From: Halopseudomonas bauzanensis
Lineage (GTDB): Bacteria; Pseudomonadota; Gammaproteobacteria; Pseudomonadales; Pseudomonadaceae
Direction of reading: 5' to 3'
DNA length: 64,000 bases
Assembly: GCF_900114735.1 (NCBI RefSeq)
Contig: NZ_FOUA01000001.1
Coordinates: 694,278-758,277 of the forward strand
Shown piece by piece: positions 8,538 to 16,754 of this stretch. The notes below the pieces were generated by a model that worked only from the letters and a program-made list of their open reading frames with translations, had not been told where the DNA came from and made no database searches. The first letter of the stretch is position 1, and every line of letters begins with the position of its first letter. The translations under genes and the position numbers were made by a program.

Positions 8538-8969
8538 ATGCGTATTTGTGGTATCGAGTTGACCGGCAATGAAGCCGTGGTGTGCTTGCTCAACGGGGAA
8601 CAGGGGTTGTTCAATCTGCCGGACAGCCGCATCCGCAAGCTGACATTGAAGAAGGAGCACGCTCGCGCCGACTTGCAGCGATTCCAGAAGGAGCTGGTGC
8701 AGTTTCTGAGGGATTACAAAGTGGAGCGCGTGGTCATCAAGGAACGCATGCAGAAGGGCAAGTTCGCCGGGGGCGCCATCAGCTTCAAGCTGGAGGCGGC
8801 AATCCAGCTGATTGCGGATTCGGACATCGAGGTCACCCTGCTCTCGCCGACGCAGATCAAGAGTGTCCTGTCAGCCAATCCCCTGCCCGTTCCCTTCGCT
8901 GATACAGGGCTGAAGCAGTTTCAGGAAGGCGCCTTTCTGACCGCCTATGCGGGGCACTTCTCCGGGTGA
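8538..8969 (+). CDS. DUF3010 family protein
   Basis: A 143-residue protein starting MRICGIELTGNEAVVCLL. The whole length matches what I know of DUF3010, a family common in Pseudomonas, Vibrio and Shewanella. The first strand pair (GIELxGNEAxV) and the later VERVVIKERMQKGKFAGGAISFKLEAAIQL pattern suggest an RNase H/RuvC-like fold with acidic residues at E7 and E72-type positions; this is inference from strand-helix pattern. No function is established. The start has a good upstream GGAGAATCAGT sequence. It stands alone between the btu operon and the convergent sensor kinase gene. Confidence 0.75.
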   Translation: MRICGIELTGNEAVVCLLNGEQGLFNLPDSRIRKLTLKKEHARADLQRFQKELVQFLRDYKVERVVIKERMQKGKFAGGAISFKLEAAIQLIADSDIEVTLLSPTQIKSVLSANPLPVPFADTGLKQFQEGAFLTAYAGHFSG

Positions 8970-9038
8970 TGAGCTTCGCCTGAGTGACGGCGGGTCGGTC
9001 GCTCTGCGCTAACCGGGCCATGATGCACTTCTGGATGG

Positions 9039-10409
9039 CTATGGGACTGACGTGATGTCACCGGCCGCCGGTAGCACCAGTTCGGCAACCAACCCGCCAT
9101 CGCGATGATTGCTGATGGAAAAGCTGCCTCGGTGCTTCTCGGCAATCAACTGGACGATGGACAACCCCAATCCGCTGCCGGCGCCATCATGCTGCGCCCG
9201 CCAGAAGCGCGCAGCCACTTCGGGTATGTCCTCCGCCGCCAATCCCGGGCCTTGATCACGCACCCGGATACGGACCCGCAAATCAGGCTCGCGATGCAAC
9301 TCGACCGTCACCGGGCTGCCCTGCGGTGAATAGCGCAGCGCGTTATCCAGCAGATTGCGCAGCGCGCTGGTCAAGAGCGAAGCGGGAATGACCGCAGCGA
9401 TCTCCGTCCCCCCCGGCGGCTCGACCAGGCTGACCCGCGAGCCGGCATCCAGCTCCAGGGGCTCCAGTTCCGCCAAGGCTTGTCGCGCCGCATCGGCAAC
9501 GGAGGTGGATTGGGCTTCGGGAGACGGCTGGTTGCTGTCCAGCCGCGCCAGCAGCAACAGTTGGTCAAGGGTTTCCTGCAACCGCACAGCCCCCTGCTCG
9601 GCGCAGGCCACGGAATCCTGGACCAGTTGGGTGTCATTGCCTCTGGAAAGCGCAATCCGCGCTACTTGGAGATGGGTGCGGACGGCGGTGAGCGGCGTGC
9701 GCAGCTCATGGGCGGCATCATCCGTGAAGCGTCTTTCCCGGCGTATGGCCGCGGCCACCCGCTGTAGCAACTCATGCACGGTGTCGATCAGCGGTTGCAG
9801 GTCGGCAGGCGCATCGATCGCCGGCAGCGGGGTCAGATCGGCAGGATCACGCCCGGCCAGGGCTGCCCGTACCCGGTCGAAGGGACGCAGTCCCTGCGTG
9901 GTTGCCCACCATACCAGGATCAGGCTGCCGATCAGCGCAAAGGCGAACGGCAAGCCAACAGACAGGGCCATATCCCTCAGCAGCGCACTGCGAACGCCCA
10001 TCCGGTCTGCCACGGCGATACGCAGGCCGCTCTGCTGCAGCACATAAACCCGCCAGACATTACCATCACGTACATAGGTGCCAAAACCGGGTTCGACATC
10101 GGCAATGACCGGTCCGCCCTGCGTGCGCAGCAGCGTGCTGGTGATCTGCCCGCGCATGATGCTCACCTCGCAGGCCAACCCGTCCAGGGTAGCAATATCG
10201 ATCTGCGGCTGGCTGGGTTCCATGTTCAGCACATCCCTCGGCATCTGTTCGATCAGCCCCGCCACCATCTGCGCCGATGCCTGCAGGCGGTTATCCAGTA
10301 CCGACTGCAACTCCCGGCGCATATCCAGGAATAGCCACCCGGCCATGATGCTCCACAGGACGCTGAGCGAGATGCCGATGACCAGCAATAACCGCAGCCT
10401 GAGGCTCAT
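9039..10409 (-). CDS. dsbS: DsbS-like sensor histidine kinase
   Basis: A 456-residue membrane sensor kinase. TM1 about residues 7-27, periplasmic sensor about 28-150, TM2 about 152-170, HAMP-like linker, HisKA with H234 in AAHELRTPLTAVR, then HATPase with N-box (LLDNALRYSPQG), G1 (DQGPGLA) and G2 (GSGLGLSIV). It belongs to the QseC/PmrB group. Its start overlaps the stop of the response regulator by 4 bases. The neighbourhood (response regulator, divergent dsbD, TlpA-like, dsbG) matches the copper-responsive DsbRS system of P. aeruginosa, which activates dsbDEG; the gene name rests on that synteny. Confidence 0.85.
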   Translation of the reverse strand: MSLRLRLLLVIGISLSVLWSIMAGWLFLDMRRELQSVLDNRLQASAQMVAGLIEQMPRDVLNMEPSQPQIDIATLDGLACEVSIMRGQITSTLLRTQGGPVIADVEPGFGTYVRDGNVWRVYVLQQSGLRIAVADRMGVRSALLRDMALSVGLPFAFALIGSLILVWWATTQGLRPFDRVRAALAGRDPADLTPLPAIDAPADLQPLIDTVHELLQRVAAAIRRERRFTDDAAHELRTPLTAVRTHLQVARIALSRGNDTQLVQDSVACAEQGAVRLQETLDQLLLLARLDSNQPSPEAQSTSVADAARQALAELEPLELDAGSRVSLVEPPGGTEIAAVIPASLLTSALRNLLDNALRYSPQGSPVTVELHREPDLRVRIRVRDQGPGLAAEDIPEVAARFWRAQHDGAGSGLGLSIVQLIAEKHRGSFSISNHRDGGLVAELVLPAAGDITSVP

Positions 10410-11077
10410 GCCCCGCTCTCCCCCGGCCCAAGCCGGTAGCCCTGCCCACGTACGGTTTCTATGATGTCCTGGCCCAACTTGCGGCGCAGATGATGGATAT
10501 GGACGCTGAGGGCATTGCTCTCCACATTCTGCTCCAGGCCATAGATGCTGTCTTCGAGCTGGGCGTTGCTCAGGATCTGCCGGGGATATTGGAAGAACAC
10601 CTGCAGCAGGGCAAATTCCCGGCGAGTCAGCTCAACCGGCTCGCCGGAGCGCCAGGCCTGCCCCTGTTCGGGGAGCAGCCGAATATCCCGCCAGCGGATC
10701 TCCCTGGCCGTGCGCCCGCTGGCGCGGCGCAGCAGCGCCTGCAGGCGAGCGCGCAGCTCATCCAGGTCGAAGGGCTTGGTCAGATAATCATCCGCTCCAT
10801 CGCTCAGCCCGGCGATTCTGTGTGCCACGGCGTCGCGGGCGGAAAGGATAAGGATCGGCAGATCGCGACCACCGGATCGCCAACGGCGCAGCAGTGTGAT
10901 GCCGTCTTCATCCGGCAGGCCGAGATCGAGAATCACCAGATCGACGTGGGTAGACCTGAGCACATTGTCAGCCGACCGGGCGCTGTGCACCGTGGTGACG
11001 GAGTAGTCGTGGAGCCGCAGCCCGGCGCTGACGCCACTGGCCACCAGCGCATTATCCTCGACCAGCAGTACATGCAT
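10406..11077 (-). CDS. dsbR: DsbR-like OmpR-family response regulator
   Basis: A 223-residue response regulator. Receiver domain residues 1-115 with acidic pocket ED (8-9), phospho-acceptor D51 (VILDLGLPDEDG) and K in YLTKPFD; OmpR-type winged helix about 125-218 (RREFALLQVFF, SVHIHHLRRKLG, TVRGQGYRL). The ATG at 11077 is chosen over a GTG two codons upstream because AAGG lies 8 bases before it. It forms an operon with the kinase downstream and is divergent from dsbD; it probably binds the TTAA repeats at 11133-11161 to control both. Assignment to DsbR follows the gene context. Confidence 0.87.
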   Translation of the reverse strand: MHVLLVEDNALVASGVSAGLRLHDYSVTTVHSARSADNVLRSTHVDLVILDLGLPDEDGITLLRRWRSGGRDLPILILSARDAVAHRIAGLSDGADDYLTKPFDLDELRARLQALLRRASGRTAREIRWRDIRLLPEQGQAWRSGEPVELTRREFALLQVFFQYPRQILSNAQLEDSIYGLEQNVESNALSVHIHHLRRKLGQDIIETVRGQGYRLGPGESGA

Positions 11078-11132
11078 ATTCACTACCTTTGTTGGCTAGG
11101 GGTAGAAGATCGCACCCGAAAATGAAGTCGCC

Positions 11133-11161
11133 ATTAAGAATCGGCTTAACCTGAGGTTAAT
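11133..11161. promoter_or_regulatory. TTAA direct repeats, probable DsbR/PmrA-type operator
   Basis: Three TTAA cores lie at 11134, 11146 and 11157, about one helical turn apart (12 and 11 bases), in the 134-base gap between the divergent regulator and dsbD genes. The pair C-TTAA-N6-G-TTAA resembles the direct-repeat boxes bound by PmrA/QseB-type regulators, the same subfamily as the adjacent response regulator. Position suits control of dsbD and autoregulation of the two-component genes. Binding itself is inferred. Confidence 0.55.
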
Positions 11162-11211
11162 CTGCCGCCGACAAGCTCAGTCCCCATTCTACTGGGTTAT
11201 GGAGTGGCAGC

Positions 11212-13032
11212 ATGGGTATGCGCTGTTCAAGACAACTGCTGAAGCAGAGCAGCAGACTCTGCCTTTTACTGCTACTGACGCTGGCCGGCCTGGCCCATGG
11301 CGATGACTTTCTTGCGCCGGAGCAGGCATTCCGCCTGCAGGTGCTGGAGCAGGATGCAGAGACCGGACGGCTGCTGCTGCACTTTGATATCGCCGATGGC
11401 TACTACCTGTATCGCGACCAGTTCGCCGCAAGGCCAACGGCTGGTGGCACGGTGGAGGCCGGCGAGTTGCCGGCTGGCGAGATGATCGAGGATATGACCT
11501 TCGGCCCGACCAGCATACTGCGCAATGCAGTGCAGTGGGAATTGCAGTCCCGTGACAGCACCGCAGTGGATATTATCTGGCAGGGCTGCGCCGATGGTGG
11601 CCTGTGTTATCCGCCTCAGCAGCATCGGATCGAGTTTGCCAGCGCCAGAATAGCTACCACTGCCAGTGGCAACCTCAGCGTGGCCCCTGCTGCACAACCC
11701 TTGACGACCCTCGCCAGCGCCAGTGAAAGCCGGATATTCGACTGGCTGCAAAACTCCTCGCTGCTGTTGACCCTCCCCGTGTTCTTCCTGCTCGGCGTGG
11801 CACTGACGTTCACTCCCTGCGTGCTGCCAATGGTGCCAATCCTGTCCAGCCTGATTCTGGGTCGCCAGGTATCGACTGGCCAAGCGCTGCGTCTGACCAC
11901 CGCTTTCGTGCTGCCCATGGCCGCCACCTACGCGTTGCTGGGTGCAGTTGCAGCACTGCTGGGCGCGCAATTGCAGGCAATACTGCAGAACATCTGGGTC
12001 ATCGGCACTCTTGGGGGCCTGTTCCTGGTGCTGGCATTGGCCATGTTCGGTATTTTCACCCTGCAGTTACCCTCCGGCCTGCGCACGCGACTGGATGAGC
12101 TGAGCCGCGGCACCCAGGGTGGCACTTATATCGGCGCGGCGCTGCTGGGTGTGCTCTCGGCGCTGCTGGTCGGCCCTTGCATGACCGCACCCTTGGCCGC
12201 CGTGCTGCTCTATGTGGCGCAAACCGGCGATGTCAGCATCGGCACCGGCCTGCTGTTCAGCATGGGCCTGGGAATGGGGCTGCCGCTCATGGTGATCGGC
12301 ACTCTGGGAGCCCGTTACCTGCCACGGCCCGGGCCCTGGATGGATCTGGTAAAAGCGGCCTTCGGCTTCGCCCTGCTGGCCACCGGCATCTGGATGCTGG
12401 AACGGGTACTGCCAGCGCCGCTGGTGCTGGCGCTGTGGGGAGTTTTGCTTCTCGCGCTGGGATTATCTCTGGCTCATCTGGCAACGACACGGCGACCGTC
12501 ATCAATGCTATTGTTGCGCACTCTGGGCGTTGCGCTGGGTATCTGGGGTGGCGCGCAGTTGCTGGGCGCCTCGGCAGGCGCGGTGGATCCATTGCGCCCT
12601 CTGAGCTGGGCACAACCTAGTGCATCACCAGCCGATGACCCTGCGGGGTCGCTCCAGTTCGAGCCGGTGACCAGCCTGCCGCAATTGCAGCAGCGGTTGC
12701 AGCTGGCGCAAACCCAGGGGCAGGCGGTCATGGTCGACTTCACGGCTGACTGGTGTGTGTACTGCAAGGTGATCGAGCGGGACGTCTATACCGCCGATAG
12801 CGTGCTACGGAGCACCCATGGCATCACCTTGCTGCAGATCGATGTGACCGACCACAGCGCTGAGCAGCGCGCCTTGATGCGCCACTTCCAGATCGCCGGG
12901 CCGCCGACGGTCATGGTCTTCAATCCACAGGGGCAGGAGCAGCGACAGGCACGCCTGGTAGGAGCCTTCGATGAGCAGAAATTGCTCGACAGCCTTGCCC
13001 TGATCACCGAATTTCAAGGATATTCCCAATGA
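11212..13032 (+). CDS. dsbD: Thiol:disulfide interchange protein DsbD
   Basis: A 606-residue inner-membrane protein that passes electrons from cytosolic thioredoxin to periplasmic thiol proteins. Signal peptide about 1-30; N-terminal alpha domain with the C126/C132 pair (WQGCADGGLCYPP); eight-helix core from about 183 with redox cysteines C203 (TPCVLPMVP) and C323 (GPCMTAPLAA); C-terminal thioredoxin domain with active site C515-V-Y-C518 in DWCVYCK. All six cysteines of the relay are present. The next gene overlaps its stop by 4 bases, so its likely client is the TlpA-like or DsbG protein encoded downstream. Confidence 0.95.
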   Translation: MGMRCSRQLLKQSSRLCLLLLLTLAGLAHGDDFLAPEQAFRLQVLEQDAETGRLLLHFDIADGYYLYRDQFAARPTAGGTVEAGELPAGEMIEDMTFGPTSILRNAVQWELQSRDSTAVDIIWQGCADGGLCYPPQQHRIEFASARIATTASGNLSVAPAAQPLTTLASASESRIFDWLQNSSLLLTLPVFFLLGVALTFTPCVLPMVPILSSLILGRQVSTGQALRLTTAFVLPMAATYALLGAVAALLGAQLQAILQNIWVIGTLGGLFLVLALAMFGIFTLQLPSGLRTRLDELSRGTQGGTYIGAALLGVLSALLVGPCMTAPLAAVLLYVAQTGDVSIGTGLLFSMGLGMGLPLMVIGTLGARYLPRPGPWMDLVKAAFGFALLATGIWMLERVLPAPLVLALWGVLLLALGLSLAHLATTRRPSSMLLLRTLGVALGIWGGAQLLGASAGAVDPLRPLSWAQPSASPADDPAGSLQFEPVTSLPQLQQRLQLAQTQGQAVMVDFTADWCVYCKVIERDVYTADSVLRSTHGITLLQIDVTDHSAEQRALMRHFQIAGPPTVMVFNPQGQEQRQARLVGAFDEQKLLDSLALITEFQGYSQ

Positions 13033-13859
13033 CTCTGTTCGTCCCGATCGGCCCTTTCTCCCTGCCATTGAATGCATTACTGGTAATGATTGCGGCTGTG
13101 CTGGGGTCATGGATCGCCGCGCGGCATGCCAAGCGTCTCGGGATCAGCAGCGAGGGGGCGGTGTGGCTCGCACTGGCGAGTGGCCTGGTGGTCGCACGCC
13201 TGGGTTTTGTTTTCAACTACGCCGACGTCTACCTTGCCGAACCATTGAGCCTGCTCGATATCCGGGACGGGGGCTGGAATGCCTGGTGGGGCCTGGCCGC
13301 CGTCTGGGCGTGCACCCTACTGATCATCCACCGACGCCCGGCATTGCGCCAACCCATGCTCAAGGGCATCTCGACCTTCAGTCTGATCCTGTTGCTGAGC
13401 ATTGCCCTCGATGCACTGCCCACCAGCGCCAACCGACCACTGCCCAATCTGCCGGTGACTGCCTTGAATGGCGACAGCGTGAGGCTGCCCGACTTCGCCG
13501 GCAAGCCGACCGTGATCAATCTCTGGGCCTCATGGTGCCCACCGTGCCGCCGGGAAATGCCGGTGTTCGAGCAAGCCCAGGCAGAACGCGAGGATATTCA
13601 TTTCGTCTTCCTCAATCAGGGCGAAGATGGTGCAACGGTACAGGACTTCCTGCGCGATACCGGTCTGGTCCTGGATAACGTGCTGCTGGACCGGATGGCC
13701 GATATGGGCCAGTCGCTGGGACAACGCGGGCTGCCGGTGACGCTGTTCTTCAACGCCGAAGGCAATCTGGAAGACATACGCCTGGGTGAGCTGTCGCGCG
13801 GCAGCCTGGCCCAACGGCTGGACGCCCTGACACCAGAACTTCTATCGGAGGAAAAATAA
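13029..13859 (+). CDS. Membrane-anchored TlpA-like thioredoxin with Lgt-like N-terminal helices
   Basis: A 276-residue protein. About residues 1-130 form four or so membrane helices reminiscent of prolipoprotein diacylglyceryl transferase (VARLGFVFNYADVY, IRDGGWNAWWG); residues ~140-270 are a TlpA/ResA-type thioredoxin domain with active site C170-P-P-C173 (WASWCPPCRREMP). The Lgt part is too short to be a complete transferase, so it is probably an anchor or an electron-transfer module. It is translationally coupled to dsbD (ATGA overlap) and is followed 2 bases later by dsbG, matching the dsbE position of P. aeruginosa dsbDEG. Confidence 0.85.
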   Translation: MTLFVPIGPFSLPLNALLVMIAAVLGSWIAARHAKRLGISSEGAVWLALASGLVVARLGFVFNYADVYLAEPLSLLDIRDGGWNAWWGLAAVWACTLLIIHRRPALRQPMLKGISTFSLILLLSIALDALPTSANRPLPNLPVTALNGDSVRLPDFAGKPTVINLWASWCPPCRREMPVFEQAQAEREDIHFVFLNQGEDGATVQDFLRDTGLVLDNVLLDRMADMGQSLGQRGLPVTLFFNAEGNLEDIRLGELSRGSLAQRLDALTPELLSEEK

Positions 13860-13861
13860 CC

Positions 13862-14662
13862 ATGGGCAAGATCAATCACCGGCTGACCGGTGCACTCCTG
13901 GTCGGCCTGCTGGCCTCGCCAACCCTGACTGCCGCACCGGAGCCGGCAGCACTGCAGCAACTACGGGATATGGGCGTACAGTTCACCGGGACCTTCCCAG
14001 CCAAGGGTGGTCTCACCGCCTGGGCCGGCTATCACGGTGACCAGCCACTGGCGGTCTACGAAGCGCCGGACGGCGAACATATCATTCTCGGCAGAATCCT
14101 GGACGCCGAAGGCCGCGACGTGAACCAGACCGCTCTGGAGCAGCAGGTCGGCTCGCATATGTCCACGGATATCTGGGAACGCCTGGCCCAGAGCAACTGG
14201 ATAACCGATGGCGCAGCAGACGCGCCCATGGTGGCCTATGTCTTCACCGACCTGAACTGTCCCTATTGCAACAAGCTATGGGTCGATGCCCGGCCCTGGA
14301 TCGACAGCGGAAAACTGCAGCTGCGGCATGTACTGGTCGGCATCATTCGCGAGAACAGCGCCGCCAAGGCGGCCACCCTGCTGACCGCCGAGAATGCGGA
14401 GCAGCAGTTGGGGGAGCACGCGCGCCTGCACATGGAAGCCGGCGATGGTCGGATACGTCCCATCAGCGACGAAGGCGTGCCGCCAATGGCCGGGATTCCT
14501 GCGCCGATCCAGGCCCAACTGGATGCCAATCACACCCTGATGGCCGAGCTGGGTCTGCGCGCCACACCGGCGGTGGTCTGGCTGGATGAGAGCGGCAAGC
14601 TGCACAAGCAGACCGGTGCGCCGGATTCGCTGTTGCCGCACATTGCCGGTCCGATCGAATAA
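13862..14662 (+). CDS. dsbG: Thiol:disulfide interchange protein DsbG
   Basis: A 266-residue periplasmic protein with signal peptide about 1-24 (LLVGLLASPTLTA) , a dimerisation-type N-terminal domain, and a thioredoxin fold with C133-P-Y-C136 (TDLNCPYCNKLW). The cis-proline loop is visible as RATPAVVW near 238. CPYC and the length fit DsbG, a DsbC-like isomerase/reductase that rescues sulfenylated cysteines, better than DsbC (CGYC). The ribosome-binding site GGAGGAAAA overlaps the end of the TlpA-like gene. It is kept reduced by DsbD, encoded in the same operon. Confidence 0.92.
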   Translation: MGKINHRLTGALLVGLLASPTLTAAPEPAALQQLRDMGVQFTGTFPAKGGLTAWAGYHGDQPLAVYEAPDGEHIILGRILDAEGRDVNQTALEQQVGSHMSTDIWERLAQSNWITDGAADAPMVAYVFTDLNCPYCNKLWVDARPWIDSGKLQLRHVLVGIIRENSAAKAATLLTAENAEQQLGEHARLHMEAGDGRIRPISDEGVPPMAGIPAPIQAQLDANHTLMAELGLRATPAVVWLDESGKLHKQTGAPDSLLPHIAGPIE

Positions 14663-14750
14663 TCCAGAGCCGGGCAAGCCGTAGTTCTTTATAGTAGCGG
14701 CACCGAATGGTGAGCAGATGAAGTGCTCAAGCGAGAAAGGAGACTAACCG

Positions 14751-15953
14751 ATGTTGGGCACTCGCCAGGAACAGCGCAACACTATCTGGCGGCTAGCGAT
14801 AGCCCAGGCGCTGGCAGGCGCCAATTCGGTGGTGATCTATGCGACGGGAGCCATTATCGGCGCCACGCTCGCGCCCATCGAGGCGCTGGCGACGTTGCCC
14901 ATTTCGATCTTCGTGGTCGGGATGGCTGCCTGCATCCTGCCGACCGGCAGAATCGCCCGCCGCTACGGCCGTCGCGCCTCCTTTCTTGCCGGCAGTGCTT
15001 GCGGCGTACTGGCCGGTCTGCTGGCCATGCTGGCGGTAATGCTGGGGTCCTTCTGGCTATTTTGCCTGGCGACGTTCTTTGGCGGCGCCTATGCCGCCGT
15101 GGTGCTGTCTTTCCGCTTTGCCGCAGCGGATTGCGTCGAACCCGAATGGCGGCCTCGTGCCCTATCCATCGTCATGGCCGGTGGTGTGGCGGCCGGTGTG
15201 TTCGGGCCGCAGCTGGTGACCTACACCATGCATCTGTGGGAGCCGCCCATGTTCGCCGCCACCTTCCTCGCCCAGGCGCTGGTGGCAGGCCTGTCAGCAA
15301 TGGTGCTGGCCGGCGTGCGGTTGCCCATGCCCACCGCCGCCGAAATAGCCGGCGGGCGTCCGCTCATTGAACTGGTGCGCCAACGGCGCTTCATCATTGC
15401 CGTCATCTGCGGCGCCGTTTCCTACCTGCTGATGAACTTCCTGATGACCGCCGCACCGCTGGCCATGCGCATGTCCGGGCACACCCAGGAACATGCCAAC
15501 CTCGGCCTGCAATGGCATGTGATTGCCATGTATGCGCCGAGTTTTTTCACCGGCAGGCTCATCACCCGGTTCGGCGCCGGCCGGATCGTCACCTCGGGCC
15601 TCGTCCTGATCGGCGCCTCGGCGGCCATCGGCCTGGCCGGTATCGATATTCCGCACTTCTGGATCATGCTGATCTTGCTGGGTCTGGGCTGGAACTTCGG
15701 CTTCATCGGCGCCTCGGCGATGGTGCTTGAATGTCACCGACCGGAAGAGAAAACCCGCGTGCAGGCGCTCAATGATTTCATCGTGTTCGGCACCATGGCC
15801 GTGGGCTCGTTCGCCTCCGGCGGCCTGCTGACGGCCCATGGCTGGGACACGGTGCTCTGGGTGTCGTTCGCGCCCTTGATACTGGCCGTTGCGGCGCTAT
15901 TGCTGGCAGCAATGATGCGCCCCGCTTCGTCCATGGGAGCGGGGCCGTTGTGA
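14751..15953 (+). CDS. MFS transporter
   Basis: A 400-residue protein with about twelve hydrophobic helices. The cytoplasmic loop between helices 2 and 3 has the MFS motif variant PTGRIARRYGRRASF. A second-half repeat (FTGRLITRFGAGRIVTSG) mirrors it. Substrate cannot be told; sequences of this type are annotated only as MFS permeases. The start MLGTRQEQR is preceded by AAAGGAGACTAACCG. A 7-base inverted repeat (CCCCGCT/AGCGGGG) at 15920-15944 overlaps the 3' end and may help stop transcription against the convergent DUF2149 operon. Confidence 0.85.
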   Translation: MLGTRQEQRNTIWRLAIAQALAGANSVVIYATGAIIGATLAPIEALATLPISIFVVGMAACILPTGRIARRYGRRASFLAGSACGVLAGLLAMLAVMLGSFWLFCLATFFGGAYAAVVLSFRFAAADCVEPEWRPRALSIVMAGGVAAGVFGPQLVTYTMHLWEPPMFAATFLAQALVAGLSAMVLAGVRLPMPTAAEIAGGRPLIELVRQRRFIIAVICGAVSYLLMNFLMTAAPLAMRMSGHTQEHANLGLQWHVIAMYAPSFFTGRLITRFGAGRIVTSGLVLIGASAAIGLAGIDIPHFWIMLILLGLGWNFGFIGASAMVLECHRPEEKTRVQALNDFIVFGTMAVGSFASGGLLTAHGWDTVLWVSFAPLILAVAALLLAAMMRPASSMGAGPL

Positions 15954-15972
15954 TAAACACTCACCGGCCGGC

Positions 15973-16278
15973 CTATCCCTCCGGTATGTAGATCATGCGT
16001 CCATCATTGAGCCGGTAGGTGACACCGGCGCGGCTGCCCTGGCCTTCTCCTACTTCGCCGCTGGCTTCGTAGCGGGTCAGCTCTTCGCCGTCCTTGATCG
16101 TCATTCGCATATCACTTTGCCCAGGATTCTCGATCACTATCACGCTTTCCTCGGTGAAGGGATTAAGCGGGTTCTGGACGATGATCACCAGCAGAATGCC
16201 AATCACAACCAGGAACAGGTCGATCAGGTTGACCATGGACAGCAGCGGATCGTCTTCGTCTTCTTCAAGAAAGCGCAT
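15973..16278 (-). CDS. DUF2149 protein, ExbD/TolR-like subunit
   Basis: A 101-residue protein with an acidic N-terminus (FLEEDEDDP), one membrane helix about residues 16-35 and a small periplasmic domain (RMTIKDGEELTRYE ... GRMIYIPEG). The helix starts VNLIDLFLVVIGILL and carries an aspartate at D20, where ExbD, TolR and MotB carry their proton-accepting aspartate. DUF2149 genes are regularly found with CobN-like and ExbB-like genes. It is last in the receptor-chelatase operon; its start overlaps the ExbB-like stop by one base (TGATG). Proposed role: second half of a proton channel that powers the chelatase or receptor. Confidence 0.85.
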   Translation of the reverse strand: MRFLEEDEDDPLLSMVNLIDLFLVVIGILLVIIVQNPLNPFTEESVIVIENPGQSDMRMTIKDGEELTRYEASGEVGEGQGSRAGVTYRLNDGRMIYIPEG

Positions 16279-16754
16279 CAGACATTTTCCCCGGCGCGTT
16301 CCATGCTACGCAATTCCTGCAACAGCCAGCGGCGGCGAACAGTCAGGATAAAGTAACTGATACTGGCGGCCAGCAGCGCCAGTATCACTGCGGAGAAGGC
16401 CACCACCAGATTATCGCCGATGCCCTGCGCATCGCTGCGGGTCAGCGCGAGTAGCGCCGGTCCCATCGGGATCATGGTAGCTACCAGCCCCAGCATGGGA
16501 GTGCTGCGTGAAGTGATACGCAACCATTCCAGGCGCTGCATGATATGCAACTCCAGATCGTCACTGGTACCGCCATGGCTCTGCTGCCAGCTCGCAAGCA
16601 GCGGTCGATAACAACCCCGCCGACGCTGCCAGGCTTCCATAGCGAAGCTGCCCAAGGCAATCAGCGAGTAGATCAGTGCGGCGATAATCAACAGCAGCAC
16701 CGGTGTGAGAAACCAGCGGGTGAGTTCGTATAGTCCGACTTCCAGAGCGTTCAT
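16278..16754 (-). CDS. MotA/TolQ/ExbB-type proton channel protein
   Basis: A 158-residue inner-membrane protein. The ATG at 16754 (MNALEVGLYELTRW) overlaps the stop of the chelatase gene by 4 bases and is preferred over longer open frame upstream. Three hydrophobic helices lie about 14-38, 88-106 and 116-140; the family signature around helices 2 and 3 appears as STPMLGLVATMIPMGPALLAL and FSAVILALLAASISYF. With the DUF2149 protein it resembles ExbB-ExbD, but it is dedicated to this operon, as with the HmuU/HmuT-type genes beside CobN-like HmuS in Bacteroidetes. Confidence 0.87.
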   Translation of the reverse strand: MNALEVGLYELTRWFLTPVLLLIIAALIYSLIALGSFAMEAWQRRRGCYRPLLASWQQSHGGTSDDLELHIMQRLEWLRITSRSTPMLGLVATMIPMGPALLALTRSDAQGIGDNLVVAFSAVILALLAASISYFILTVRRRWLLQELRSMERAGENV

